DNA of 64,000 bases from Acidobacteriota bacterium (GCA_021788095.1 JAJYLB010000017.1:1-64000), one strand, 5' to 3'. Counted from the first letter of the stretch, positions 1-10,205 are shown. Translations and numbers: made by a program. Notes: a model not told the origin generated them from the sequence alone.

Positions 1-144
1 CCCGAGCAGATCAATCAGGACGCCCACGGCGTCGCCTGGCTGGCGCGCATCCGCGCCGCGAACGCCGCGGGCGACTTGGCCGCGTTGATGGATGCGGCCG
101 CCTACGAGGCCTACATCGCCGAGCAGAAGGAAGCCTCCGCCTGA
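1..144 (+). CDS. gcvH: Glycine cleavage system H protein, C-terminal end (partial)
   Basis: Only the last 47 codons lie in the window; the gene begins upstream. The residues read PEQINQDAHGVAWLARIR and then a helix ending in AAAYEAYIAEQKE, which matches the conserved C-terminal end of the lipoyl-carrier H protein (PE-x-N-x-D-P-x-G-x-GWL, then a LMDAAAYEAY helix). H protein shuttles the aminomethyl group between the P, T and L proteins. The lipoyl lysine lies upstream and is not visible. The TGA stop overlaps the ATG of gcvPA by one base, so the two are translationally coupled in a gcv operon. Confidence 0.9.
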   Translation, partial: PEQINQDAHGVAWLARIRAANAAGDLAALMDAAAYEAYIAEQKEASA

Positions 145-1538
145 TGCGCTATCTGCCGAAGAGCGACGCCGAGCGCCGGGCGATGCTCGACGCCATCGGC
201 GCGAAAGGCGTCGAGGATCTTTTCCGATCGATTCCGGAAGGGTTTCGGCTCCAGGCGCCGCTCCGGGTCCCCGGCCCGCTTGCCGAAGCCGAAATCATCG
301 ATTATTTCCGCCAGCGCGCGAGCGAAAATTCCATCGGCTACGCCTCCTTCCTCGGCGCCGGCGTCTACCGCCATTGGCGATCGGTGGTGGCCGATTCCCT
401 GCTCCAGCGCGGCGAGTTCCTCACCGCCTACACACCCTACCAGGCGGAAATCAGCCAGGGCACGCTCCAGTGGATTTTCGAATTCCAGACCATGGCCTGC
501 CAGCTCACCGGCCAGGAAGTCGCCAACGCCTCGATGTACGACGGCTCGACCGCGCTCGCCGAAGCCGCGCTGATGGCCGAGCGGATCACCGGTCGCCACC
601 GGCTGGTGGCCGCCAGGTCGCTCCATCCCGAATATCGCCAGGTACTCGAAACCTACGCGCAGCACGCCGGCTTGGCCATCGAGACCTGCCCCTACGCCGC
701 CTCCGGCCGCGTGAACGCCGACGCGCTGCGCGCCGCCGTCGATCACCGCACGGCGGCCGTCGTTCTTCAGTCGCCGAATTTCTTCGGCGCGATCGAGCAG
801 ATACCCGCGGCGGCGGAAATCGCTCATGCCGCCGGCGCGCTGCTCATCGTCGCCGTGGCGGAAGCGGCGTCGCTCGGTCTGCTGCGGCCGCCGGCGGAAG
901 CCGATATCGTGGCCATGGAGGGCCAGAGCTATGGCTTGCCGCCTTCCTACGGCGGGCCGTTCGTCGGCGTGCTGGCCACGCGCCAAAAGTTCGTTCGGCA
1001 GATGCCCGGCCGGCTGGCCGGTCAGACCACCGACGCGGCGGGCCGTCGCGGCTTCTGCCTCACCTTGGCGACGCGCGAGCAGCACATCCGCCGGGAGAAA
1101 GCGACTTCGAACATCTGCACCAATCAGGCGCTGTGCGCGCTGGCGATGACGATGCACCTTACCCTGCTCGGGCGCCAGGGCGTGCGCGAACTCGCGGAAC
1201 AGAATTTGGCCAAGGCGCGCTACGCGCGGCTCCAGCTCGAGAAAATCCCGGGCGTCGAACCTGTATTCTCGGCTCCGACCTTCAACGAATTCGCGATCCG
1301 CCTGCCGCGCTCGGTCCGGATGGTGAATCGCGACCTGCTGGCCGACAAGATCGTCGGCCCGCTTCCGCTCGGCCGCTTCTATCCCGAGCTGACCAAGTGC
1401 GGCCTGGTGTGCGTCACCGAATTGACGGCGCGCGAAGAGATCGACCGGTTGGCCGCCGCTCTCGCCCGCATTCTGGCGATTGCGGGCAACGGGGAGCCGG
1501 CTGCCGCCGCCCGCGGCGCAACGGCTCGTGAGGGGTGA
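144..1538 (+). CDS. gcvPA: Glycine dehydrogenase (decarboxylating) subunit 1
   Basis: 464-residue alpha subunit of the two-subunit P protein, which with gcvPB decarboxylates glycine using PLP and passes the aminomethyl group to lipoyl-H. It opens with MRYLPKSDAERRAML and carries the conserved blocks SFLGAGVYRHW, FLTAYTPYQAEISQGTLQ, GQSYGLPPSYGGPFVGV and TSNICTNQALCALA typical of GcvPA. Length is normal for the family (about 440-460). The ATG overlaps the gcvH stop, and the 3' end overlaps the region just before gcvPB, so the three genes form one operon. This split P protein is common in Gram-positives, archaea and several deep bacterial phyla including Acidobacteriota. Confidence 0.95.
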   Translation: MRYLPKSDAERRAMLDAIGAKGVEDLFRSIPEGFRLQAPLRVPGPLAEAEIIDYFRQRASENSIGYASFLGAGVYRHWRSVVADSLLQRGEFLTAYTPYQAEISQGTLQWIFEFQTMACQLTGQEVANASMYDGSTALAEAALMAERITGRHRLVAARSLHPEYRQVLETYAQHAGLAIETCPYAASGRVNADALRAAVDHRTAAVVLQSPNFFGAIEQIPAAAEIAHAAGALLIVAVAEAASLGLLRPPAEADIVAMEGQSYGLPPSYGGPFVGVLATRQKFVRQMPGRLAGQTTDAAGRRGFCLTLATREQHIRREKATSNICTNQALCALAMTMHLTLLGRQGVRELAEQNLAKARYARLQLEKIPGVEPVFSAPTFNEFAIRLPRSVRMVNRDLLADKIVGPLPLGRFYPELTKCGLVCVTELTAREEIDRLAAALARILAIAGNGEPAAAARGATAREG

Positions 1539-1551
1539 GGAGCGCCTGACC

Positions 1552-3045
<1,494 letters not shown>

Positions 3046-3063
3046 GAGGCCGCGCGGTCAGCG

Positions 3064-3094
3064 TTGACACCGCGGCACTCATATGCGGTACATT
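3064..3094 (+). promoter_or_regulatory. Possible promoter of the first R-M pair
   Basis: A consensus -35 TTGACA at 3064-3069 is followed after 19 bases by TACATT at 3089-3094. The spacing is longer than ideal. It lies immediately upstream of the methyltransferase, just inside the island boundary, so the R-M pair probably carries its own promoter. If used, transcription would begin about at the ATG at 3108, giving almost no leader. Confidence 0.4.
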
Positions 3095-3107
3095 GTTACG
3101 CGACGCG

Positions 3108-4121
3108 ATGCGCAGAGCCGTGAAACGGGACACCGCCCAGGAACAGCTACCGGAGGCGTGGGCCGGTATCTCTCGCTTCGTGCCGAGGGAGCTTAGGGGA
3201 CTCGAGGTCTCGCAGGCGGCCATCCCGCGCCTGGCGAAAGACGAGGGCCTCATGCGCCTCGTCGAGCAGGCCGTCCAGACGGTGCCCACATCGCATTCGC
3301 TGCACCTCGGCGACGCGCGACACATGTTCGCGCTGCCGGCCGGGAGCGTTCACCTCGTCCTTACCTCCCCGCCGTACTGGACGCTCAAGGAGTATCTCGA
3401 GTGCGAGGGCCAGCTGGGCCACATCGAGGACTACGAGTCTTTCCTTTCCGAGTTGGATAAGGTCTGGGCTCACTGCCTGCACGCCCTGGTACCGGGCGGC
3501 CGGCTGATCTGTGTTGTCGGGGACGTTTGCCTCTCCCGGCGCCAGAATGAAGGCAGGCATATGGTCGTCCCGCTGCATGCGTCGATCGAGGAGCACTGCC
3601 GTCGGCTCGGGTTCGACAACCTCGCGCCGATCATCTGGCATAAGATCGCAAACGCGGCTTACGAGGTGGAGGGCGGGTCCGGCTTCCTCGGTAAGCCCTA
3701 CGAGCCAAACGCGGTGATCAAGAACGATATCGAGTTCATTCTTATGGAGCGCAAGCCGGGCGGGTATAGGAGCCCCGATTTTTCCACCAAGATCCTTAGC
3801 ACAATTTCGGCGGATAACCACAGGAGATGGTTTCAGCAAATCTGGACGGGAATCACAGGAGCATCCACCAGGGAGCACCCAGCTCCCTTCCCCGTGGAGC
3901 TGGCAGAGAGGCTGGTGCGCATGTTCAGCTTTGTCGGCGATACCGTGCTCGACCCGTTCCTAGGCACCGGGACAACCTCGATCGCTGCGGCCAAATGGGG
4001 CCGGAATAGTGTCGGGTACGAAGTGGACCCACACTACTTCGGGCTGGCACAGAAGAGGATCGAGCGGGAAGCCCCGTCCTTGTTCAGCAAGACCGATATC
4101 CGGTCGGTGCATGCGGGGTGA
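3108..4121 (+). CDS. Type II DNA methyltransferase, class beta (SPPY type)
   Basis: S-adenosylmethionine-dependent DNA methyltransferase, about 337 residues. The catalytic motif IV TSPPYW (Ser87-Tyr90) lies N-terminal to the SAM-binding motif I DPFLGTGTTSIAA (from Asp282), which is the class beta order. SPPY is the usual signature of N4-cytosine methylases, so m4C is the likely product. The C-terminal block NSVGYEVDPHYFGLAQKR is typical of this group. Start chosen at ATG 3108; an in-frame TTG at 3093 is possible. The stop TGA shares its last base with the ATG of the next gene (PaeR7I-like nuclease), so the two form an operon, and this enzyme should protect the site cut by that nuclease. Base composition is less GC-biased than gcvPB, fitting horizontal gain. 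Confidence 0.88.
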   Translation: MRRAVKRDTAQEQLPEAWAGISRFVPRELRGLEVSQAAIPRLAKDEGLMRLVEQAVQTVPTSHSLHLGDARHMFALPAGSVHLVLTSPPYWTLKEYLECEGQLGHIEDYESFLSELDKVWAHCLHALVPGGRLICVVGDVCLSRRQNEGRHMVVPLHASIEEHCRRLGFDNLAPIIWHKIANAAYEVEGGSGFLGKPYEPNAVIKNDIEFILMERKPGGYRSPDFSTKILSTISADNHRRWFQQIWTGITGASTREHPAPFPVELAERLVRMFSFVGDTVLDPFLGTGTTSIAAAKWGRNSVGYEVDPHYFGLAQKRIEREAPSLFSKTDIRSVHAG

Positions 4122-4846
4122 TGGACGGCGTGGCCCACGATCCCTCTCTCGAAGGTAAGCTCCGCCGTGCGATCCGTCATTTCTGGACGACGCGCGCCAA
4201 GCAATCCAGGAAGCAGGGGGCGGGGGCGGCCGCGCGCGACGCCGGTGCCCGCACGGCCGTCACTGGGGGCCGGCAGATGGATGGATTCGTAAACCTGGTT
4301 CGGGACCTGCTTCGGGCCAACGGAGTGCCGAAGGCCCATGTCATTTGCCGAAAGAGTGTCGAGCTCCCAGGCTGGTATCGCCCAGAGAAGCAGTGGGATC
4401 TCCTTGTGGTGGCAAATCACGAGCTAATCGCCGCCATCGAGTTCAAGTCGCAGGTCGGCTCCTTCGGAAACAACTACAACAACCGGACTGAGGAGGCTAT
4501 CGGCAGCGCGAAGGACATCTGGGACGCGTATCGCGAGGGCGCCTTCCGTCCGTCGGCGAAGCCATGGCTGGGGTACATGATGCTCCTCGAGGAGGCGCCC
4601 GGCTCGACGCTGCCCGTGAAGGCGAGGGAGCCGCATTTCAAGGTGTTCCCGGAATTCCGCGACGCTTCCTACGAAAGGCGGTACGAAATCCTGTTGACCA
4701 AGCTCATGCGCGAGCGCCTCTACGATTCCGCCTGCTTTTTGCTTTCAGACAGCAAGGACGGCGTGAGGGGAAGCTACCGCGAGCCCTCTGGCGAACTGAG
4801 CTTTGAGAGGTTCGTTTCATCGTTGCTCGCGCACTCGCGGCGGTAG
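4121..4846 (+). CDS. PaeR7I/XhoI-family type II restriction endonuclease
   Basis: 241 residues, about the length of PaeR7I (246). Family blocks are clear: RPEKQWDLLVV, LIAAIEFKSQVG, SFGNNYNNRTEEAIGSA, PWLGYMMLLE, EPHFKVFPEF and MRERLYDSACFL. The Asp of KQWD together with the Glu and Lys of IEFKSQ give the PD-(D/E)xK metal site. Family members PaeR7I and XhoI cut CTCGAG, so that is the predicted site; this is inference from family, not read from the sequence. Start ATG 4121 overlaps the methyltransferase stop by one base; a GTG one codon earlier is also possible. The gene ends 26 bases from the convergent DUF262 gene. Confidence 0.9.
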   Translation: MDGVAHDPSLEGKLRRAIRHFWTTRAKQSRKQGAGAAARDAGARTAVTGGRQMDGFVNLVRDLLRANGVPKAHVICRKSVELPGWYRPEKQWDLLVVANHELIAAIEFKSQVGSFGNNYNNRTEEAIGSAKDIWDAYREGAFRPSAKPWLGYMMLLEEAPGSTLPVKAREPHFKVFPEFRDASYERRYEILLTKLMRERLYDSACFLLSDSKDGVRGSYREPSGELSFERFVSSLLAHSRR

Positions 4847-4872
4847 GGGGAGTCCCCAAGCATGCCAGGGCG

Positions 4873-5976
4873 CTACTCTCCCTCGCCCCCGACGATCCCG
4901 CCCCTCGTTTCCGGGGCCCGATAGTAATCGAAGGCACTCTCTAGGAATCGCTGTCTCCCCCTGATCGCGTATGGTTCGACCGAAGCCTGCGACACGTACT
5001 TCTGGAAGCCTTCAAGTACCTTGCGGTTCTTCGGCCGGCTGAATCTGGAGACCTGTCTCAGGCTCGTCTTGACCTCGCTTAGCAGAGCCACGTAAAAGTC
5101 GGCGAAGTCGGCCACCAGGTTCCCCATGCCGTTCACGTGAAGGCTCTCTACGAAGAGATACCCCGACACTGCGACAGCCCTGCTGGAGATAGCGCTGGCC
5201 TTCTCCCCGAAGCCGCTGTCCAGGAGGGAGAGGATTCCCCTGATTCGGACCAGGTTGGCGTCCTTCCTGTCGAGGTCGTACCTCTCTTTGAAGAAGTCCT
5301 CGAGGTCGTCGAGCCTTGCCCTTCTGAACTCGCCATCAACGGCCCGGGCAAACGAGTTGAGGCAGATCTGAGCAAGTGCGAACTGCCTAGAAAACCTTTT
5401 GACGGATAGGTGCGTGTTTCTGAGGAACGGCGCGTTCGGTCCCATCTCCTTATAGACAAAGTCCCGAATCGCGCCCACGTGAGCGTTTAGGATCTCCCCT
5501 GAGTTTAGGCGAGTCCCCAGCTGCAGCCGCCTAAAAAGGTCACGCAGAAAATCATCCTCGAGCTCGGGGTAAATCACAAACGTCAGCTCGAAATCCTCGA
5601 TCTTCTTAGCAATCTGGGGCAGTTCCGCTTTTAGTCGCCTGTACGTGTAGCGCTCCCCGCCGACCCTCAGCGTGAGCGCGGCGCCGCTGGTTGGCTCAGG
5701 TTTGAAGAAGTTCATCAGCGCGGTCATGCGTTGCTTCCCGTCTATGCACTCAAACTCGAAGTTCTCTTTCTTAGCGGTTTGGGCGAGATACAGTTTGGGT
5801 ATGTCGATGTTCAGGTGGATGGAGTCGATCAGGAGTTCCTGCGCTTCTCTCGGCCATATCTTCTCCCGCTGGTAGTCCGCGTCGAGGTCAATCCGGTAGA
5901 TGTACTCGTCAACAAGCTTCTTTGCCCCGATTGCTCTCACGTCCCGGGCAGGCCCGCTCCTTGGCTTCTTCATCAT
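4873..5976 (-). CDS. DUF262 (GmrSD N-terminal/ParB-like) protein, partner of SIR2-like gene
   Basis: About 367 residues. The N-terminal domain has the DUF262 hallmarks: DADYQREKIW (YQR at 35-37), LLIDSIHLNIDIPKLYLA, and CIDGKQRMTALMNFF (DGKQR at 79-83). Related domains in GmrSD and SspE sense modified DNA or hydrolyse nucleotides and drive a nuclease, but no DUF1524/HNH domain (no H-x-x-P) is visible here; the C-terminal half is helical and unassigned. Start taken at the ATG ATG pair at 5976/5973, with an ACGAGG 7-9 bases upstream, 11 bases after the stop of the SIR2-like gene, so the two are one transcript. Likely a defence module with the upstream NADase-like protein; its exact role is unknown. 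Confidence 0.8.
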   Translation of the reverse strand: MMKKPRSGPARDVRAIGAKKLVDEYIYRIDLDADYQREKIWPREAQELLIDSIHLNIDIPKLYLAQTAKKENFEFECIDGKQRMTALMNFFKPEPTSGAALTLRVGGERYTYRRLKAELPQIAKKIEDFELTFVIYPELEDDFLRDLFRRLQLGTRLNSGEILNAHVGAIRDFVYKEMGPNAPFLRNTHLSVKRFSRQFALAQICLNSFARAVDGEFRRARLDDLEDFFKERYDLDRKDANLVRIRGILSLLDSGFGEKASAISSRAVAVSGYLFVESLHVNGMGNLVADFADFYVALLSEVKTSLRQVSRFSRPKNRKVLEGFQKYVSQASVEPYAIRGRQRFLESAFDYYRAPETRGGIVGGEGE

Positions 5977-5987
5977 AGTCGCCTCGT

Positions 5988-6980
5988 TTACTTCAGCACC
6001 CTCCTCAGGTACCTGCTCCTCTGCAATTCCTCCGGGCGCACTCGCGCGCACTGATCCCTAAGCCACGCCTTGAAGGGGTTGTCCGTCGAGACGCCGCCGA
6101 TCTCGCCGGGCGTCCTTATGATCGGGAAGAAGCCGTAGGCCCTCCTGATCCTGTCGCAAGCGTCTTCCAGGTCGATGACCTCGATGCATAAGGGCGCCGT
6201 GCGTTCCAGGTGGGCCTTGAACAGCAGGTCGACAAGGTGGCTGTCGTTTTGGCCCAGCGAAGAACCGACGACGCGCAATACGTCGCACCCCACGAGGACC
6301 TCTAGTGCACGGCTCCAGATGAAGCCATAGGGAGGGTGTAGGTAGGTTTTGCTTAGGCCCATTGGAATAATCTCGACGCTCCTTGGCCTCCCGCGTATCT
6401 TTACCCTGCTCCAACCGAAGGACCCGTGCAACTTCAGGAGCGGGATGTTCCCCTGCCCCACCGGAGCCGGGTCGAGCGACATGCAGTAGTTCACCGGGCC
6501 GATAAGCTCCCTGTACGCCTCGTCCAAAACGCAGTCGTAGTTGAGGGTGACGAGGCCGACCAACGTTTCTGTCTGCATCGTGCCGGGCAGCATGTGATAT
6601 TCGAGCAGCGCTCTGTGGAGGTAAAAGCGCCGGGTCGTAGCCGCGCGTAAGATCCCCTCGATGTCCTCCCTGACGAGCCTCTTCAGAAGTCGTGTCTTAT
6701 CCTCCCAGTGCCGGATCTTGCTGCTCTCGATGAGGCTTATCAAAAGCTCGATATTCAACGAGCCGGCCACGCCGGACACAGTCTCGAGCCCCTGCAGGTA
6801 GGCTTTCCTGTGACGAGCCCTCTCAATGACCCTGGAGGACACGTTGGTTACGAGGAGCCCCGCCTCTTCGTCGACCAGGTCTGCGTCGAGGCTCTTGAGC
6901 TCTGCGTGAGTCGCCCCCGCGCCGAGAAGGTATACGATCCTGTGGGGCCCCGGCCTTTCGACCGGACGCTTATTCGGCAT
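5988..6980 (-). CDS. SIR2-like domain protein (probable defence NADase)
   Basis: 330 residues with a SIR2-like fold signature: the Rossmann loop YLLGAGATHAE (Gly20-Gly22), VTLNYDCVLDEA (Asn147, Asp149) and LLKLHGSFGW (His185), plus a late VVGSSLGQNDSHLVDLLF. In defence proteins of this superfamily (for example ThsA and DSR types) the conserved Asn and His cleave NAD+ to abort infection; both are present, so it is probably active. It is first in a two-gene operon with the DUF262 gene, transcribed toward the R-M pair. No clear Shine-Dalgarno precedes the ATG at 6980. Function as a defence effector is inference; the domain call is firm. Confidence 0.82.
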   Translation of the reverse strand: MPNKRPVERPGPHRIVYLLGAGATHAELKSLDADLVDEEAGLLVTNVSSRVIERARHRKAYLQGLETVSGVAGSLNIELLISLIESSKIRHWEDKTRLLKRLVREDIEGILRAATTRRFYLHRALLEYHMLPGTMQTETLVGLVTLNYDCVLDEAYRELIGPVNYCMSLDPAPVGQGNIPLLKLHGSFGWSRVKIRGRPRSVEIIPMGLSKTYLHPPYGFIWSRALEVLVGCDVLRVVGSSLGQNDSHLVDLLFKAHLERTAPLCIEVIDLEDACDRIRRAYGFFPIIRTPGEIGGVSTDNPFKAWLRDQCARVRPEELQRSRYLRRVLK

Positions 6981-7120
6981 GGGAGCGCTCTAAGCCGCCG
7001 GGTGGCCGGCATCGCTGGGCCCGCCCGCAGCCTTGGAGCCGGCTCCGGCCAGCCGCCCGGACGATACACCCGGCCGGCGGCTCGGCGCAACACGGAAGGA
7101 GGCCCCCGTTCACCGCTCCG

Positions 7121-7212
7121 CGCTGGTCAAATCCGCTCCGCACACCACGCGAGTCGGCCGACTCGATGAAGTCGCCGCCGCCCGCAAACCCATCCTGCGC
7201 TGGAAACCGTAA
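7121..7212 (+). pseudogene. gcvPB 3' end fragment (displaced C-terminus)
   Basis: An open frame here reads ALVKSAPHTTRVGRLDE through to ILRWKP and a TAA stop, matching the final 31 residues of GcvPB except Val-to-Ile and Ala-to-Pro near the end. Five of the seven coding differences from the intact copy are silent third-position changes, so this piece diverged while still under selection in a working gcvPB, rather than decaying after duplication. It has no start and is separated from gcvPB by the defence island. It is most simply the original chromosomal gcvPB terminus left behind when the island inserted. Confidence 0.85.
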
Positions 7213-7215
7213 GCG
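7121..7215 (+). repeat. Island-flanking direct repeat, copy 2
   Basis: Second copy of the 95-base repeat found at 2951-3045, same orientation, 87/95 identical. It marks the right border of the 4.1-kb defence island. The sequence to its left (7081-7120) is unrelated to gcvPB, so similarity stops abruptly. Confidence 0.85.
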
Positions 7216-7657
7216 CGCAGTTTTTAGAATCCGTCTGTCAATCTTGTTTTTCGGAGCCCCTACGGGCGATGTGGGGTCGCCGCCGCGCGCGGGAGACCAG
7301 CGCCGGCCGCGAAGCTTTCCGTTTCGCGCGAACGCAAGCCACCCCGGCGAAGAACCTGCCCGGGTGCAGCCAAGTAGTAAGGTTTAGACGTCGGCCCCGG
7401 GGAGATTGGGCTGCCCGTCCGGAAGCTCCCGAGCCGTTTTCCGTACACCCAGATGCCAAATGAAGTTCCCCGAGACGCGCACACCAAGCCGGGTTGGCAC
7501 CGCATGATTCTCACTGGGGATGGACGCTTCGTTACGGCCGTGGCAGGATAGGCTCGCTTTCCGGCCCCTCGCGGAGAGGAATGCGAGCGAGGGATCCGCG
7601 CCGAGCAGCCGGAGAGAGATTGGCAGCCAACTCAAACCCCATCCGCGAGGCCAGCCC
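7216..7657. other. Intergenic region, no gene recognised
   Basis: 442 bases between the gcvPB fragment and the GH2 gene. Reading frames here are short and of atypical composition. There is a GCGAGG at 7645-7650 that serves the GH2 start. No hairpin-plus-T-run terminator or clear promoter was seen. Confidence 0.4.
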
Positions 7658-10177
7658 ATGACGTCGTTCAGCCGCCGCGACCTGTTCCGCTCCGGAATTG
7701 CCCTTTACGCGTCATCTCTTTTTGGCGGCATATCTTCGGGCCGCCGGAACGCTCTCTTCGCAGCTTATCCTTCAACTCCTTCCACGGATGCCTTGTCGGC
7801 CATCGCGCCCCGGGAGCGCCTGCTTTTTGATTTCGGCTGGAAATTCTTCTTCGGGAACGCGAACGACCCTTCCCGGGACCTCGGTTTCGGCAGAGAGCAG
7901 AGCGATTTTGCCAAGTCCGGCGGTTTTGAATTCGCCACGGAGAGGTTCGACGATTCCGCATGGCGAGAACTGAACTTGCCCCACGACTGGGCGGTGGAAC
8001 TGCCGTTCGTCCACGACGAGCGGTTAGAGAGTCACGGTTACAAACCGCTGGGGCGGGAGTATCCGGAAACGAGCGTGGGTTGGTACCGCCGCGCGTTCGA
8101 AATCCCCCAGGAGGATCTGGGCCGGCGCATCGTCGTCGAATTCGATGGCGCGTTCCGCAGCGCGATGGTTTTCGTGAACGGCTTTTTCATCGGCCGGAAC
8201 GACAACGGATACGCGCCGTTCCGGTTCGACCTCAGCGATTTTCTCCACTACGGACGGATGAACTACATCGTCGTGCGCATGGACGCGCGTTTCGGCGACG
8301 GGTGGTTCTATGAAGGCGCCGGCATTTATCGCCACGTTTGGCTGATGAAGACCGACGCGCTGCACCTCGCCAGGTGGGAGAGCTACGTGCGCGCGGAGGT
8401 CAAGGGCGGCGCCGCGGCGCTGACGCTTGGGTCGCTCGTGCGAAACGAGGGCAGCCAAGCCGAGAATTGCCAGGTCCAATGGCAAATCCTGGATGCGGAA
8501 GGAAGGACCGTGGCTTCCGCCCAATCCGCTTCCCGCGAAGTGGGGAAGGACGGCACGGCCCTGTTTGCGGCCTCCGCGACCCTTCCCCGTCCTTCCTTGT
8601 GGACGCCGGAAAATCCCAGCCTCTACACCGCCGAGGTCAGCGTCGAGTCCGGCGGAAAACGCCGCGATGGCGAGCGAATTCCCTTCGGCGTGCGGACCGT
8701 GCATTTTGATCCGAACAAGGGATTTTTCTTGAACGGCAAGCGCGTGGAGATCAAGGGAACTTGCAACCATCAGGATCACGCGGGGGTGGGCGCCGCCCTG
8801 CCCGATGGTTTGCAAAGGTACCGGCTGGCGGTGCTGAAATCCATGGGCTCCAATGCCGTGCGCACTTCTCACAACATGCCCACTCCGGAGTGGGTGGAAG
8901 CCTGCGACCGCATGGGGATCCTGATGCTGTGCGAAACGCGCCAGATGAGCTCGAATGACGAGGGCCTGGCGCAGCTCGCGGTCATGATCAAGCGGTATCG
9001 CAACTCGCCTTCGATCTTCCTCTGGTCGATGGGCAACGAGGAGAACCTTCTGCAAAGGACGGAAGAGGGCGAGCGCGTGATGGCCACGATGGTGGAACGC
9101 TCTCACCAGCTCGATCCCACGCGGCTGTGCACCGCCGCGGTGAACAACAACTGGGGGCGGGGCATCTCGAAGTCGCTGGATGTGGAAGGATTCAACTACA
9201 GCCTGAACCAGCTGGATGCGTACCACGCGGCGCATCCCCAACAGCCGCTGATCGGCACGGAGACGGCGAGCACGGTTTCCACCCGGGGCGTTTACATCAC
9301 CGATTCCCTGCGCAACTGGGTAAGCGCGTACGACATGAATCATCCTCCTTGGGCGGAATTGGCCGAGGAGTGGTGGCCGTTCTATGCCGCACGCGAGTGG
9401 CTGGCGGGTGGCTTTGCCTGGACGGGATTCGACTATCGCGGCGAGCCCACGCCCTACGGCTGGCCATCGATCAGCTCGCAATTCGGCATTGTGGATACGT
9501 GCGGCTTTCCGAAAGACAACTTTTATTACTACAAGGCCTGGTGGAGCTCGGAACCGGCGCTGCACTTGTTTCCCCATTGGAACTGGGAGCAACGCGAGGG
9601 TGAACTTATCCCCGTATGGGTTCACTCGAACCTCGATGATGTGGAGCTGTTTCTGAACGGGAAGAGTCAGGGGAAACAAAGGGTTGCGCCGCTCAAACAT
9701 CTGGAATGGAAAGTGAAGTACGAGCCCGGCGTGATTGAGGCGCGCGGAAGCAAGAACGGCAAGATCGCGCTCACCGCGAAGCGCGAAACCACGGGTCCGC
9801 CCGAGTCGCTAAGGCTGACCGCCGACCGCACGGAAATTGACGCCAATGGCGAAGACATCGCCGTCCTTCGCGTCGAAGCGCTCGATGCGCAGGGGCGTCC
9901 GGTGCCGACCGCCGACAATTTGATCCAATTCAAGATCGGTGGAGAAGGGACGCTCCTGGGCGTAGGCAATGGCGACCCCAATTGCCAGGAGTCCGACAAA
10001 GCGCCAAAACGATCCCTCTTCAATGGCTTAGCGCAGGCGATTGTCCAGGCCAGCAAGGTTCCCGGAACGATCGTCATCGAGGCGTACGCCGAATCTTGGC
10101 CCCCGCCGGCTCCCAAGCCCGCCACGCTCGTGGTCACAACAAGAAAGGTAGAACCTCGTCCCGCTGTTTCGCCCTGA
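7658..10177 (+). CDS. Tat-exported glycoside hydrolase family 2 (beta-galactosidase-like)
   Basis: About 839 residues. The start at ATG 7658 (GAGG 7 bases upstream) gives a twin-arginine signal, SRRDLFRSGIALYASSLFGG; upstream in-frame codons are out of character. Order: signal, GH2 sugar-binding jelly roll (LNLPHDWAVELPF, GWYRRAFEIP), Ig-like domain, TIM barrel (EIKGTCNHQDHAGVG, MGSNAVRTSHNMP), then a DUF4982-like Ig domain (VWVHSNLDDVELFLNGKS) and a C-terminal Ig/Big-like domain. The proposed acid/base Glu461 is in WSMGNEE and the nucleophile Glu535 in IGTETAS. It should cut beta-galactosides or related glycans in the periplasm or outside the cell; exact substrate is not predictable. It stands alone, with a promoter for the next gene following it. 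Confidence 0.9.
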   Translation: MTSFSRRDLFRSGIALYASSLFGGISSGRRNALFAAYPSTPSTDALSAIAPRERLLFDFGWKFFFGNANDPSRDLGFGREQSDFAKSGGFEFATERFDDSAWRELNLPHDWAVELPFVHDERLESHGYKPLGREYPETSVGWYRRAFEIPQEDLGRRIVVEFDGAFRSAMVFVNGFFIGRNDNGYAPFRFDLSDFLHYGRMNYIVVRMDARFGDGWFYEGAGIYRHVWLMKTDALHLARWESYVRAEVKGGAAALTLGSLVRNEGSQAENCQVQWQILDAEGRTVASAQSASREVGKDGTALFAASATLPRPSLWTPENPSLYTAEVSVESGGKRRDGERIPFGVRTVHFDPNKGFFLNGKRVEIKGTCNHQDHAGVGAALPDGLQRYRLAVLKSMGSNAVRTSHNMPTPEWVEACDRMGILMLCETRQMSSNDEGLAQLAVMIKRYRNSPSIFLWSMGNEENLLQRTEEGERVMATMVERSHQLDPTRLCTAAVNNNWGRGISKSLDVEGFNYSLNQLDAYHAAHPQQPLIGTETASTVSTRGVYITDSLRNWVSAYDMNHPPWAELAEEWWPFYAAREWLAGGFAWTGFDYRGEPTPYGWPSISSQFGIVDTCGFPKDNFYYYKAWWSSEPALHLFPHWNWEQREGELIPVWVHSNLDDVELFLNGKSQGKQRVAPLKHLEWKVKYEPGVIEARGSKNGKIALTAKRETTGPPESLRLTADRTEIDANGEDIAVLRVEALDAQGRPVPTADNLIQFKIGGEGTLLGVGNGDPNCQESDKAPKRSLFNGLAQAIVQASKVPGTIVIEAYAESWPPPAPKPATLVVTTRKVEPRPAVSP

Positions 10178-10205
10178 CTCGCGCGACTCGACTCGCCCGA
10201 CTCGC

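Noticed and set aside
3093-3107. TTG start five codons upstream for the first methyltransferase
   Set aside because: The ATG at 3108 is better placed relative to the promoter, but the TTG cannot be excluded.
8024-9700. A 558-codon minus-strand open frame
   Set aside because: Antisense to the GH2 gene with no recognisable motif.
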